This document shows positions 10,958 to 25,177 of a stretch of DNA of 64,000 nucleotides, piece by piece. Position numbers and translations under genes: made by a program. How positions within the stretch are numbered: position 1 is the first letter of the stretch; each line of letters begins with the position of its first letter. Below the pieces are notes generated by a model. That model was not told the DNA's origin, made no database searches, and worked only from the letters and a program-made list of their open reading frames with translations. Source of the DNA: Acidobacteriota bacterium (lineage in GTDB: Bacteria > Acidobacteriota > Blastocatellia > RBC074); NCBI GenBank assembly GCA_016715865.1, contig JADJXM010000001.1, positions 310,001 through 374,000 on the forward strand. Direction: 5' to 3'.

Positions 10958-13270
10958 CTAACACTTCTGGTTCAGTAGCGCCAGGATCTGAGCCAGCGGG
11001 ATCAAATCCGCGGTGCGATTCTGACGAATGGCCAGTTGTGACTGCATAAAGAGCGTGTCGAAGAGTGAGTCGGGCGTCAGCGTCACGCCATTGCTCAATG
11101 TCACGGGCGCGAAGATGATGCCGGAGCACCGGAGCGGGCTCCAGAAGGCATTAAAGACCACTGGAGAAGCCGTTCCACCCGAAAAAGCCAGACTCATCTG
11201 TGTCGCCACGAATTGCTTGTTCATCTGTTGCATCGCGCCCGATCCGCCCAGAAGCGCGATCTTGATCTGTTCCCGGCTTCGCTGGATGCTGACCGGATTG
11301 TTAAGGTTAACGCCGCCGATCAGAATCGATCCGTTGGGCAGGAAATTATTGATGCGCAACAGATAGCTCTCAGGCGAACGGAAACAGATAGTGTCGCACT
11401 TGAACGGCATAGCCGGCGGAGTCGGCGTTGGAGTGGGAGTCGGCGTCGGAGTCGGATCAGGAGTGGGAGTCGGCGTTGGAGTCGGCGTCCCGTATGGCGT
11501 CGGAGTCGGCGTCGGCGTCCCGTATGGTGTCGGAGTCGGTGTCGGCGTTCCATACGGAGTTGGCGTCGTCGTAGGTGTCGGCGTCGGAGTCGGAGTCGGC
11601 GTCTGGGTTGTGAAGCAGCCAGCGCATATCACATCGCACAGCAGGCCGGTCGGGAAGACGCCGAATTGATTGGTGAAAACTCCCAGCCCCTCGACCTCGT
11701 TGCCCATCCGTTTTACGATCACGCCGGTCGGAACGACTGAAGTCGTGCCTGTTCCGCCCGTCCTCTTGATCTTGATCCCCATCTGATAACAGGCGTTGAG
11801 CGGGGATTTCGGGTCCATCGACCAGATCATCGTCAACATCGGAGTGCGAATCCCCGCGAAGCCGGCCGGGCTCATCATCGGGATGAAGCTGCCTGCGCCG
11901 AAGGGGCCATTATTGTTGATGTAAAATGAGATGTTGGGATTTATCTGATTGACGGTCAATCCGCCATTTTGAACCGTGAACATGGCCAGAATCTGGACTC
12001 CGCTTCCGTCAGGATTCTGAACAGTCATTGTCACCATATCGCCTTCGGTCTGGCCGTTGGTTGCGATATAGAAGAACCCGTCCCAGAAGCTGTCGGTGCA
12101 TGACGATGCCATGACAGTCGTGTTCGGTGTAATCGCCGAAATGCCTGAAGTCGGCGCGCCAGTGTACTGCGGTTGCAGGCCGAATGTTTGCTGATTGAGG
12201 TTGAAGAGCGCAGCGTCAAGACCAGACGTCGTAACCGTAAAGGTCAAAGCCTTTCCGATGGGGAAGGTGTCTTCTTCACCGTTGACAGAGCCATGAACCA
12301 GCAGCGGCGCTGTGAATTGCAGGCACAACGGATCGCCCGCTGTGATCGTGCCGCCGATTATCTGGCCATTAGAGAAGATCGGAGTCAGGCACAGGTTCTG
12401 ACCTTCGATGACGTTTGACTGTCCGCTCAGATTCGTGCCTGGCGCGATCGGCAATGTCAGTCCACCAATCGTGATCGATCCTTTATTAATACCATTGTTG
12501 GTATTAAAAGCCGTTACGACGCCGCAGATTCTGGTTGAGTTCCCGGATCCGGCCTGGATCGAACTTGGCCCGACCACCTGGCCGTTGATATCCAGCAGGC
12601 CTGACAGGCACTGCTTCGATCCGATGCTTACGCTGCCCAGGCCAACCCCGGCGCCGATCGTGAAATTGAGACCACCGATTCCCAGAGAACCCGGCAGCGA
12701 ACTGGTCGCAGCGGTGTATCCTGTCACGGTCCCGCAGACCTGAATCGGATTAATTATATTCACGCTGATCGCGCTCGGAGTGGTGACCTTGTTAAGATCG
12801 CTGAGCGATGCCGTCAGGCACATGTTCGAATTGACTGCGATGGTATGATCGCCATTGATAGCCGTTCCGGCTGCGATCTGGTATGTCGCGCCACCGATCG
12901 TGATCGATCCTTCAGTGCCAATGGTTGCGGCTTTGTAATTGGTCACGCTGCCGCATACCGTCACCGTCGATCCGGCTATAGTCGTTGGCGGAACCAGTTG
13001 CTCTTCATTATTAATTGTCAGATCGAAACACTGCGTTCTGCCGGGCGTGATGATATTTTGTCTGCCGATCGTCGTCCCCGGAGCGATGGTATAGACCGTC
13101 CCATCGACCTTTAGTGATCCGGCCGTGGTCGCTGTCGCCGGTGTAAATGATTGTACCTGCCCGCAAATCTGGGCGGTCGTGGTCGCGGTCACATATGACG
13201 GCGACCACTTGGCGATCGCCGTGATACACACGACCATCAGTAGGGTTAAAAATGTCGTTTTCATTTTCAT
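10958..13270 (-). CDS. Large secreted protein with tandem beta repeats and a Thr-Pro stalk
   Basis: Predicted exported protein of 770 residues. The start at 13270 is preceded by GAGGAGA and gives a signal peptide (MKMKTTFLTLLMVVCITA). Four imperfect repeats of about 65-75 residues follow. Each opens with (I/V)CGxV and contains GS(L/I)xIGG followed by IAPGT or a variant. Next come a middle region of about 230 residues, a low-complexity stalk of TPTPTP and YGTPTP units (DNA about 11410-11605), and a C-terminal module of about 150 residues with paired cysteines (CDTICF, LRCSG, LNQKC). I recognise no enzyme domain. A surface-exposed or matrix protein is the simplest reading. It stands alone between terminator-like hairpins. 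Confidence 0.75.
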   Translation of the reverse strand: MKMKTTFLTLLMVVCITAIAKWSPSYVTATTTAQICGQVQSFTPATATTAGSLKVDGTVYTIAPGTTIGRQNIITPGRTQCFDLTINNEEQLVPPTTIAGSTVTVCGSVTNYKAATIGTEGSITIGGATYQIAAGTAINGDHTIAVNSNMCLTASLSDLNKVTTPSAISVNIINPIQVCGTVTGYTAATSSLPGSLGIGGLNFTIGAGVGLGSVSIGSKQCLSGLLDINGQVVGPSSIQAGSGNSTRICGVVTAFNTNNGINKGSITIGGLTLPIAPGTNLSGQSNVIEGQNLCLTPIFSNGQIIGGTITAGDPLCLQFTAPLLVHGSVNGEEDTFPIGKALTFTVTTSGLDAALFNLNQQTFGLQPQYTGAPTSGISAITPNTTVMASSCTDSFWDGFFYIATNGQTEGDMVTMTVQNPDGSGVQILAMFTVQNGGLTVNQINPNISFYINNNGPFGAGSFIPMMSPAGFAGIRTPMLTMIWSMDPKSPLNACYQMGIKIKRTGGTGTTSVVPTGVIVKRMGNEVEGLGVFTNQFGVFPTGLLCDVICAGCFTTQTPTPTPTPTPTTTPTPYGTPTPTPTPYGTPTPTPTPYGTPTPTPTPTPDPTPTPTPTPTPTPPAMPFKCDTICFRSPESYLLRINNFLPNGSILIGGVNLNNPVSIQRSREQIKIALLGGSGAMQQMNKQFVATQMSLAFSGGTASPVVFNAFWSPLRCSGIIFAPVTLSNGVTLTPDSLFDTLFMQSQLAIRQNRTADLIPLAQILALLNQKC
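11410..11605. repeat. Coding tandem repeat (Thr-Pro stalk)
   Basis: Imperfect hexamer units GGAGTC/GGCGTC/GGAGTG on the plus strand encode the Thr-Pro stalk of the minus-strand secreted protein. Three longer units include CCGTATGG or CCATACGG and encode Tyr-Gly interruptions. Such arrays tend to change length by slippage. Confidence 0.85.
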
Positions 13271-13902
13271 GGAACTGTCTCCTCGAGCTTTTACCATTCC
13301 GACAAACATCTGCTCAGGGTCAGGCGGTGCGATGTGAGTGTGTTGTCAATGAAGACCATGGCGCACTTCAGCCTGAAATGTGCACACGACCCATGAGATC
13401 CAATCGGGGGAGTTGACTGGTATAGGGTTCACTGTTCAGTGAATAGGTTATGTTGTTAAGATAACGACCTTTATCGCCTTTGTTCGTGGGGTGACGATAA
13501 AGGGGCTGTTTAACCTGTATACCTGGTTGCTTCAGCCTTTTTCCGATGCCATCAGGCTAAGCAATCGATATATCAGGTGTTTGGCTATATGCCGCGGTTA
13601 ATCTGTTCAGTCTCGTGATTGGGGTGTGAGTGATGACCGAACGGGACAATGGAATTGCCTCGGATCGGTCTTATATAAAGATTCTCAAAATAGCAATCCC
13701 AAACCCAACCCGAGAAGTTCACGTCGGTGAGGCCCAGGATAATTTCCAGGTGAGGCCCTCATCCGATGCCCTAGTTTACGCAAAATATCCGGTTGAGTCT
13801 ATAGGTTTTCAATGTTCGGGGCAATTTTAATCTTTGTGTATCAACCAGTTGTAGGGAATTGCAGGGCAAATTCGTGTCGATGGGAGGGATTTCCTGGCGG
13901 CA
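13271..13902. other. Long intergenic region, no convincing gene
   Basis: About 630 bases between the Crp/Fnr gene end and the start of the secreted-protein gene, probably its promoter and leader. One notable feature is a dyad CCTTTATCG (13468-13476) with its complement at 13495-13503, a possible hairpin or operator. The only open frame of note (13630-13830) lacks family signs. Confidence 0.5.
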
Positions 13903-14592
13903 TCAGCTTCCGGCAAAGATCTCCAGAGAATGCAAATCATGAATGATGATCGATCTCCCGTTCAATTCGATCAAGCCATTTGTTTGCAGACGGTTAAGAG
14001 CTCTGGATACGACTTCTCTGACTGACCCGATTCGAGCGGCGATCTGTTGATTGGTCAGGACCAGATCAAGTTTAAGGGAAGTTTCCGACTTTTTCCCGCG
14101 AATTCTGGATTCAGTAAGAATCCACTGAGCCAGGCGCTGATCGACTTCGTGAAGCGAGAGGGCTTCCACGAGCTCTGCACATCGGCGAAGTCGTCCCGCC
14201 AGCAGCCTTGTCGCAGCCAGCGCGATCAGGGGATGAGACATGCACAATGCCCGAACATCGCGCTTACTGATAAAGAGCAGGACCGAATCTTCGTCAGCCG
14301 CGACATTAGAAGGGTATGGTTTATCGTCAAATACAGGAAGTTCGGCGATTGTGGCTCCGGCCCGTTCGACATGAATGACCTGTTCGCGCCCGTCCAGACC
14401 TTCACGATAGGCGTGCAGCGATCCTTCCACGATCACAAACAGTCCCGCCGCCTCATCGCCTGCAAGGAAAAGCACTTCGTCGCGCTTGATTCGTCGCTCG
14501 ACTGCCACTTCAGCCAGTTCGCGCAGTTGAGCTTCATCCAGCCCGTTGAAGAGAACCGTCCGTCTCAATGCCTCGATCTTGTCGGTTATCAT
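13903..14592 (-). CDS. Crp/Fnr family transcriptional regulator
   Basis: Protein of 229 residues starting at MITDKIEALRRT. The N-terminal cyclic-nucleotide-binding-type barrel (residues about 10-125, with GDEAAGLFVIVEGSLHAY) is joined by a dimer helix to a winged helix-turn-helix. The recognition region is TNQQIAARIGSVREVVSRAL. It has no N-terminal cysteine cluster, so it is not a [4Fe-4S] FNR; DNR/NnrR-like haem or NO sensing, or ligand binding, is more likely. It sits 32 bases after the YwiC-like gene on the same strand and next to RIC and NrfHA. That makes it the likely regulator of this nitrite/NO cluster. Confidence 0.88.
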   Translation of the reverse strand: MITDKIEALRRTVLFNGLDEAQLRELAEVAVERRIKRDEVLFLAGDEAAGLFVIVEGSLHAYREGLDGREQVIHVERAGATIAELPVFDDKPYPSNVAADEDSVLLFISKRDVRALCMSHPLIALAATRLLAGRLRRCAELVEALSLHEVDQRLAQWILTESRIRGKKSETSLKLDLVLTNQQIAARIGSVREVVSRALNRLQTNGLIELNGRSIIIHDLHSLEIFAGS

Positions 14593-14624
14593 TGCCGAAA
14601 TGATGGCGCGGAAACCGTTCAGAT

Positions 14625-15422
14625 TCAAGCGTTGTTGAAACTTATCGAGATGAAAAGAAGGAATATCAGCGAATAGATGATCTCCAGAACCCCTGCCCTT
14701 GTCAGATTGACCTGACTGGAGGGCTTGAACAGACTCCAGAAGGTTCTCGCAAGGATTGGGAGAAAAGCGATCAATGCGATGTACGGCAGTCTGTTTGTAG
14801 CAAGCAGGACTACAAGTCCGATTACCAGGAACGAATGGTAGAGGAGGCAATTAATTCTGATCCGCTGCTTGAGATCCTGTTTGCGGGGATTGATTGAGAC
14901 AATTCTCAGTCTGACGTAAAAGATGCTGCTCGCGAAATAGAGCGCGCTCAGTACCCAAAGCCAGAAAGATGTTGAATTGAGTGCGCCGGTTGCCGCGTAA
15001 TAAGCCGCCGGAGCCGTCATTGTTAATCCGACTATGACCAGCAGTTCGTTGGTCAGCTTTCGATCCTCGAACTGTGTTGCCTGGCGACCGTTGAGGACGA
15101 GCAGAACTATGCCGGCCGCTGCCATCGGAATCAGCATCTTCATCCCGTAAACCAGAATCAATGGCGCGCCGCTGAGCGCCGATATGGCGATGTAGCAAAT
15201 CAAAAGCCTGCCGGCGCGGGTCGCTTCCTTCCCGCGTGTCCGGGCTCTCCACCAGATGAGCAGTGATTCTCGCGAGATGAAAAACGCCGTCGCCGACAGC
15301 AACAGGAGCAGGACCGGAAGATTGACCGCCCGCGCTACGGCCACTCCAAGAAGGAATGGCACATAGAGCATTGCCCACGCGCCATGCTCTTTCGGTAGCA
15401 GAAATCTGGATCGAATGCTCAT
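14625..15422 (-). CDS. YwiC-like membrane protein
   Basis: Integral membrane protein of 265 residues with the family opening LPKEHGAWAMLYVPFLLG and about eight hydrophobic segments. GGGAG upstream supports the ATG at 15422. In Bacillus subtilis ywiC lies in the narK-fnr region; here it again neighbours a Crp/Fnr gene and nitrite genes. The biochemical role of the family is unknown to me; the context points to anaerobic nitrogen-oxide metabolism. It is divergent from the RIC gene. Confidence 0.82.
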   Translation of the reverse strand: MSIRSRFLLPKEHGAWAMLYVPFLLGVAVARAVNLPVLLLLLSATAFFISRESLLIWWRARTRGKEATRAGRLLICYIAISALSGAPLILVYGMKMLIPMAAAGIVLLVLNGRQATQFEDRKLTNELLVIVGLTMTAPAAYYAATGALNSTSFWLWVLSALYFASSIFYVRLRIVSINPRKQDLKQRIRINCLLYHSFLVIGLVVLLATNRLPYIALIAFLPILARTFWSLFKPSSQVNLTRAGVLEIIYSLIFLLFISISFNNA

Positions 15423-15479
15423 ATTTTCATCTCCCAATGCCCGCATTCAAATCAAACCATATCAATATTTTGACCGCTA

Positions 15480-15491
15480 TGACATAAGTCA
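15480..15491. promoter_or_regulatory. Candidate Crp/Fnr-type operator TGAC-N4-GTCA
   Basis: The 12-base dyad TGACATAAGTCA has the half-site spacing of Fnr/Dnr-class boxes. It lies in the divergent region between the YwiC-like gene and RIC. An AT-rich -10-like stretch (TATTTA, 15511) would put the dyad centre near -40 for RIC, the usual activating position. The -10 match is weak, so this is a proposal only. Confidence 0.45.
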
Positions 15492-15581
15492 CATCAGAAT
15501 CGGCATTGGTTATTTAAACTCTAAACTCACGGCAGATAAACCACAATCTTCATGATCTTTAAATTCAGCGACGGAGGTATT

Positions 15582-16397
15582 ATGAACATCAGTCAGACGA
15601 ATACAGTTGCGGAACTGGCGGTTGAAAACCCTGCGACGACGCGAGTCTTCGAGAAATACGGCATCGATTACTGCTGCGGTGGTAACCGGACACTGGTTGA
15701 GGCCTGTCACCTTGCCGATGTAGATTATGACCAGCTGGTCAATTCGATAAACGAGGCGGCAGGGAAGGATGCGAATGAAAAAGGAGACAGCGACTGGCGG
15801 AGGGAATCGTTGAAGGCAATGATGGCGCATATCATCGATACGCACCATGTCTTCACCCGAACCGAGCTGGCTCGATTGAACGAACTATTGGCAAAAGTAT
15901 GCGATCGACACGGCGCCAAACACCCTGAACTGGCCGAGCTTCAGGTGCGGTTTCATGATCTCAGACAGGATCTGATCCCGCATATGCTCAAAGAGGAGCA
16001 GGTGCTATTCCCTTACATTGATCAACTTGAACAGGCTCTCACCGGCAATGCTGAATTGCCAGTGCCGTTTTTCGGAACCGTCCGGAATCCTGTGAATATG
16101 ATGGAGCGTGAACATGATGCCGTCGGAGCCCTTTTGCGCGAGATACGGACCTTGACAAGTGACTTCACGCCACCTCAAGATGCCTGCATCAGTTATCAAA
16201 CTCTATACGGAGCTTTAAGTGATTTTGAAGCGGATCTGCACCAGCACATCCACCTTGAAAACAACATTCTGTTCCCGCGCGCTGTCGCGTTCGAAAAATC
16301 CTTTGCCAGCGCATCGTCAGAAGACAGACCGGATAGTCAATCGTGTGGCGGTCATTCATCTGGTGGTCATCCTTCTGGCGGATGTTTCGGCGCGTAG
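15582..16397 (+). CDS. ric: Iron-sulfur cluster repair di-iron protein (RIC/ScdA/YtfE family)
   Basis: Di-iron protein that repairs Fe-S centres after nitrosative or oxidative damage; 271 residues. GGAGG 4 bases before the ATG fixes the start. The N-terminal ScdA domain shows YGIDYCCGGNRTL with its paired cysteines. The hemerythrin-like domain follows with spaced histidines and glutamates (MAHIIDTHH, HMLKEEQVLFPYI, MEREHDAVG, LHQHIHLENNILFP). The tail is odd: the last 18 residues are Cys/His/Gly/Ser-rich (SCGGHSSGGHPSGGCFGA). It heads the plus-strand group with nrfHA, in keeping with NO formed as a by-product of nitrite metabolism. Confidence 0.93.
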   Translation: MNISQTNTVAELAVENPATTRVFEKYGIDYCCGGNRTLVEACHLADVDYDQLVNSINEAAGKDANEKGDSDWRRESLKAMMAHIIDTHHVFTRTELARLNELLAKVCDRHGAKHPELAELQVRFHDLRQDLIPHMLKEEQVLFPYIDQLEQALTGNAELPVPFFGTVRNPVNMMEREHDAVGALLREIRTLTSDFTPPQDACISYQTLYGALSDFEADLHQHIHLENNILFPRAVAFEKSFASASSEDRPDSQSCGGHSSGGHPSGGCFGA

Positions 16398-16424
16398 GAT
16401 TATCACCATCAATCTGGATTCGAG

Positions 16425-16880
16425 ATGAATAATCGCATCTTGCGAACGATCGTTCCCGGGACCATTATCGGCATAGCTTTGGGGATTGGAATATATACCT
16501 TCGTTTATGCCAGGGGAGGCTCTTATCTTGTGAACGACCCGGCTTCGTGCGCCAATTGTCACATCATGCGCGACCAGTATGACGGCTGGGTCAAATCAAG
16601 CCATCATAATGTTGCGACCTGCAATGATTGCCATACTCCGTCCGGGTTCATCGCGCAATACGCCACCAAGGCTTCGAACGGTTTCTGGCATTCCTACGCA
16701 TTTACGACCGGCGACTTTCATGAGCCGATTCGAATAAAATCAGGAAATCTGGCAGTGACCGATAATGCCTGCCGTAAATGCCATCTCGATCTGATCGAGG
16801 GCATTGAAGGCGGACACGCGAAGGGATCCGAAACAGTCTCCTGCCTTCGTTGTCACCGCAGTGTCGGACACATGCATTGA
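16425..16880 (+). CDS. nrfH: Cytochrome c nitrite reductase small subunit, tetraheme quinol dehydrogenase
   Basis: Membrane-anchored NapC/NrfH-type protein of 151 residues. One N-terminal helix (IVPGTIIGIALGIGIYTFVY) precedes four heme c sites: CANCH, CNDCH, CRKCH and CLRCH. It passes electrons from menaquinol to NrfA on the outer face of the membrane. The gene lies 28 bases after RIC and 211 bases before nrfA, the gap being filled with a repeat element. Length and heme number fit the family. Confidence 0.94.
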   Translation: MNNRILRTIVPGTIIGIALGIGIYTFVYARGGSYLVNDPASCANCHIMRDQYDGWVKSSHHNVATCNDCHTPSGFIAQYATKASNGFWHSYAFTTGDFHEPIRIKSGNLAVTDNACRKCHLDLIEGIEGGHAKGSETVSCLRCHRSVGHMH

Positions 16881-16883
16881 ATA

Positions 16884-17070
16884 AGCAGGCAGTGGGCAGT
16901 GGGCAGCAGGCAGCAGGCAGTAGGAAGTTGGCAGTTTCCAGTTTCCAGTATTCTGGTCAGTGCCAGTATATTTCAGTGAACAAGGTTGCGATTAGTATTT
17001 AAAGCGAAGCCTGGAGATGCGGCTGGAAACTGGAAACTGAAACTTCATACTGCCAAATGCCAACTTCCTA
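16884..17070. repeat. Inverted heptamer arrays flanking a core (between nrfH and nrfA)
   Basis: Left side: units of GGCAGTG, GGCAGCA, then GTTTCCA. Right side: the complement order CTGGAAA, then TGCCAA, to about 17068. The core between them starts TATTCTGGTCAGTGCCAG, resembling the cores at 25011-25168 and 8811. The transcript between nrfH and nrfA would fold into a long imperfect hairpin. Confidence 0.7.
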
Positions 17071-17091
17071 CAGATAAACCCGGAAAATACG

Positions 17092-18477
<1,386 letters not shown>

Positions 18478-18519
18478 CGGTTGTAAGACCTCTGATTGGG
18501 TAACCACGGAGGGAGAGTC

Positions 18520-20049
18520 ATGAAACCGCACTTTATAAATAGATATGTCTCAATTCTCGCAGGTCTAATCTTAACTTCATCACTGGTAACCGCTCAATCG
18601 ACCGGAAGCCAGGTCTCTGCGCCATCATCCACGCCAAAACCCGCATCATCGACTTCTCAGGATGTGATCAAGATCGGAAAAGTCACCTTGAGCGGCAGCC
18701 TGCGGTTTCGAGCTGAGGGCTGGGACTGGTTCGACACCAGCGCGGCTGATGACGAATACTGGTTCGGTGCAGCGTTATTGCGTGTCGGGCTCAGCCAGCA
18801 GACAGAACGGATCGACTGGCAAATTGAAGGCGCATTTCCTGTCCTGATGGGGCTGCCTGATGATGCGATTGCGCCCGGTGCCCAGGGGCAGCTCGGCCTT
18901 GGAGCCACCTATTACGCCGCCAATCGAAATCAGGATGCCGGGGCATTCATCAAGCAGGCCTTCGTTCGTATCAAGGGCATCGGAGGCGATAAGGCGAGCA
19001 ATCTTCGAATCGGCCGTTTCGAATTCAATGACGGAACCGAAATGGCTCCCGCTGATCCATCACTGGCGTTGATCAAACGCGATCACATTTCGCAGCGACT
19101 GATCGGTACATTCGGCTTCACGCATATCGGCCGCAGTTTCGATGGCCTTCATTTTGCACGCACCTCGAAAGGCAATAACATCACCTTTGTCGGCGCACGA
19201 CCTACCGAAGGCGTCTTTCAATTGCGCGGCTGGAAACAACTGGACGCCGATTTCTACTACGGCGCTTTCACAAAATCGCTCAAAACCAGTTCCAGCGAAG
19301 CTGATCTGCGTCTTTTTGCCATCCACTACCACGATGGACGAAGAGCCGTCAAGACCGACAACAGGCCGCTCGCGGACAGGGTAGCAGATACTGAAAACAT
19401 CCGCATCAACACTCTGGGAGGCCATTACATCACGACCTTCAAAGCAGGGTCAGGAAAAGCGGATTTTCTGTTCTGGGGCGCTGGTCAGTTCGGAAGCTGG
19501 GGCAGGCTTGATCATCGTGCCGGGGCCGTCGCTGTTGAGGCCGGATACCAATTCAAAGGCGCTGGGTTCGACAGGATCCAACCGTGGATTCGGGGCGGGT
19601 ACTTTCGAGGTTCGGGCGACTCGGACCCCGGCGACGACCGTCATGGCAGCTTCTTCCAGAACCTTCCGACTCCCCGCATCTATGCCCGCACGCCATTTTA
19701 CGATCTGGTCAATAACGAGGACACTTTCGTTCAGCTGAGGCTCAAGCCGCACGCCAGAGTCGGGCTCAGATCGGATCTGCGTCACATCAGATTGAGTAGT
19801 GAAAAGGACCTGTGGTATCTGGGTGGAGGCGCTTTTCAGGGGCAGACCTTCGGATATGTCGGTCGCCCATCCAACGGCGAGCGGACCCTGGGCACGATGG
19901 TCGATTTCAGCTTCGATCTGACGATCACACCGAAGACCGCTTTCACGTTCTATATCGCGGGAGTTCGAGGCGGAGGCGTGATCGAGAAAATATATCCGGA
20001 AGGAAAAAACACAAGGTTTGCTTACTTCGAACTGACACAGAGATTTTGA
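18520..20049 (+). CDS. Alginate-export-like outer membrane beta-barrel porin
   Basis: Outer membrane protein of 509 residues. GGAGGGAG precedes the ATG at 18520, and the signal peptide ends near SLVTAQS. A Ser/Pro/Thr linker follows, then alternating beta strands typical of the alginate_exp barrel (GSLRFRAEGWDWF, RIGRFEFNDG, AYFELTQRF). The final Phe is the usual barrel signal. It follows nrfA by 42 bases, so it may be a porin letting nitrite or another anion reach NrfA. That substrate is inference from position. Confidence 0.75.
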   Translation: MKPHFINRYVSILAGLILTSSLVTAQSTGSQVSAPSSTPKPASSTSQDVIKIGKVTLSGSLRFRAEGWDWFDTSAADDEYWFGAALLRVGLSQQTERIDWQIEGAFPVLMGLPDDAIAPGAQGQLGLGATYYAANRNQDAGAFIKQAFVRIKGIGGDKASNLRIGRFEFNDGTEMAPADPSLALIKRDHISQRLIGTFGFTHIGRSFDGLHFARTSKGNNITFVGARPTEGVFQLRGWKQLDADFYYGAFTKSLKTSSSEADLRLFAIHYHDGRRAVKTDNRPLADRVADTENIRINTLGGHYITTFKAGSGKADFLFWGAGQFGSWGRLDHRAGAVAVEAGYQFKGAGFDRIQPWIRGGYFRGSGDSDPGDDRHGSFFQNLPTPRIYARTPFYDLVNNEDTFVQLRLKPHARVGLRSDLRHIRLSSEKDLWYLGGGAFQGQTFGYVGRPSNGERTLGTMVDFSFDLTITPKTAFTFYIAGVRGGGVIEKIYPEGKNTRFAYFELTQRF

Positions 20050-20057
20050 AGAAGTTC

Positions 20058-20155
20058 ATCCACAAAGGACACGAAGAAGCACAAAGGATTCAAAATAGGT
20101 ATGAAAACTCTGATATTTTGTCTTTTCTTTGTGAAACTTCGTGTTCTTTGTGGAT
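20058..20155. repeat. Inverted repeat of the CACAAAGGACACGAAG type
   Basis: Arms of 19 bases at 20058-20076 and 20137-20155, with one mismatch. It lies between the convergent porin and DUF1501 genes and resembles the arms at 7537-7778 in its AAAGG units. It may act as a terminator for both sides. Confidence 0.7.
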
Positions 20156-20209
20156 AGTCCCTCTTTGTATTGGTTAGTGGGTGATTATGTGTTTTCTGAC
20201 AGGTGATCG

Positions 20210-21710
<1,501 letters not shown>

Positions 21711-21757
21711 ACCTGATGACCTCGCTATCTCGATTCTTTTCCGATGTCGATCGAACC

Positions 21758-23848
<2,091 letters not shown>

Positions 23849-24186
23849 GAATTCCTCCCGATACTGTTACTTAAATAGTCTTTAAATCTGGGTAGGGGAT
23901 GCCCCATAACTAAATCTGTCCTGTCGGGGCAGACATCGATCCGTCGAATAATACAATAAGCCGTTTGATTAGACATCCAGGTGGGTGGATTGGTCTAAGT
24001 TTTTTTCGCAGCCGGATAATACCATATGTCAGATTCGCCACAATATGTTTTCTTCTCTAATGAAATAATTGCATTGATCAAATGGAAATGTTATTTACTG
24101 GTTTCGCACAGGCAGCGACCTCAGAAAAATGAATTTGAGCCATCAACCGGCAGGTCAAAAGCGCAGCCGGGTCAAGGAGCCAGTGA
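23849..24186. other. Divergent promoter region, no gene
   Basis: Region between the DUF1549 gene (minus) and the aldolase gene (plus). Good ribosome sites lie at both ends (GGGAGG and AAGGAG). I find no repeat, hairpin or known operator in it. Confidence 0.5.
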
Positions 24187-24987
24187 ATGGAAAATCGCGG
24201 AGTAGAAGATTACCTGATCACGCCACCACGCCCGTTCAAGTTTCCGCAGCCGCCGACCTTCGGCAGCGTTGAGGAAGAGCGAGTGCACCGCAAGCAGCGT
24301 CTGGCCGCCGCATTCCGCTTATTTGCCAAATTCGGTTTCGATGAAGGCGTGGCGGGGCATATCACGGCCCGTGATCCTGAGAAGACAGATCATTTCTGGG
24401 TCAACCCTTTCGGCATGGATTTCAGCCAGATTCGCGTCTCCGATCTGATTCTGGTCAATGATAAGGGCGAGGTAGTCGATGGCGAATATCCCGTCAACGC
24501 GGCGGCGTTCGCCATTCATTCCGCAGTTCACGCCGCCAGACCTGATGTCATAGCCGCCGCGCATGCGCATTCGATGTACGGCAAATCATGGTCGGCTCTG
24601 GGGCGGACTCTCGATCCGATCACTCAGGATGCCTGTGCATTTTATGACGATCACGGAGTCTTCGACGATTACACGGGAGTCGTCCTCGATACTGCCGAAG
24701 GAGACCGCATCGCCCGTGCGCTGGGCAATGGCAAAGCCGCTATCCTGCGCAATCATGGTCTGCTGACTGTCGGAAAATCCGTTGATGAGGCCGCCTGGTG
24801 GTTCATCACCATGGAGCGCAGCTGCCAGGCTCAATTGCTTGCCGAAGCGGCCGGCGAACCCCACCTGATCAGTCCTGAAAACGCGAAACTGACCTCCCAG
24901 CAAGTCGGTTCGGCCATCGCCGGCTGGTTTCAGTTTCAACCTCTCTGGAATCGCATCACCCGCGAACAACCTGATCTGTTTGAGTAA
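24187..24987 (+). CDS. Class II aldolase/adducin family protein
   Basis: Zinc-dependent aldolase-type protein of 266 residues. The zinc histidines are visible in AAAHAHSMYGKSW (about residues 122-126) and RNHGLLTVG (about 193). VNPFGMDFSQIRVSDLI is the usual early block. Relatives include fuculose-phosphate aldolase and many aldolase-like proteins of unknown substrate. No phosphate-sugar kinase or isomerase lies nearby, so the substrate is open. Confidence 0.85.
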   Translation: MENRGVEDYLITPPRPFKFPQPPTFGSVEEERVHRKQRLAAAFRLFAKFGFDEGVAGHITARDPEKTDHFWVNPFGMDFSQIRVSDLILVNDKGEVVDGEYPVNAAAFAIHSAVHAARPDVIAAAHAHSMYGKSWSALGRTLDPITQDACAFYDDHGVFDDYTGVVLDTAEGDRIARALGNGKAAILRNHGLLTVGKSVDEAAWWFITMERSCQAQLLAEAAGEPHLISPENAKLTSQQVGSAIAGWFQFQPLWNRITREQPDLFE

Positions 24988-25010
24988 CGCTGTTGGCAGA
25001 AACAAAGAAA

Positions 25011-25168
25011 GTTTCCAGTAGAAAGGAGTTTCCAGTTTCCAGTTTTCCGGTCAGGAGCAGGTTCTTCCCCTACCAAACAGCTCGCGATTATTTCTATTTG
25101 CGAATCTGTGGCAAACGACTGGAAACTGGAAACTTCTTCCCACTGGAAACTACCTCTGACTGGAAACT
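25011..25168. repeat. Inverted GTTTCCA heptamer arrays flanking a core
   Basis: Left: GTTTCCAGT units. Core: TTCCGGTCAGGAGCAGG to CTATTTGCGAATC. Right: ACTGGAAACT units to 25168. It lies between the convergent aldolase and histidine kinase genes. The core is related to those at 8811 and 16949. Confidence 0.7.
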
Positions 25169-25177
25169 TCTCATACT

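Noticed and set aside
11391..11669. Plus-strand frame rich in Gly-Val across the stalk repeat
   Set aside because: Antisense reading of the hexamer array that encodes the Thr-Pro stalk; no start context or other protein features.
13630..13830. Open frame of 66 codons in the long intergenic region
   Set aside because: Weak ribosome site, no domain, no signal peptide, and composition like the surrounding non-coding DNA.
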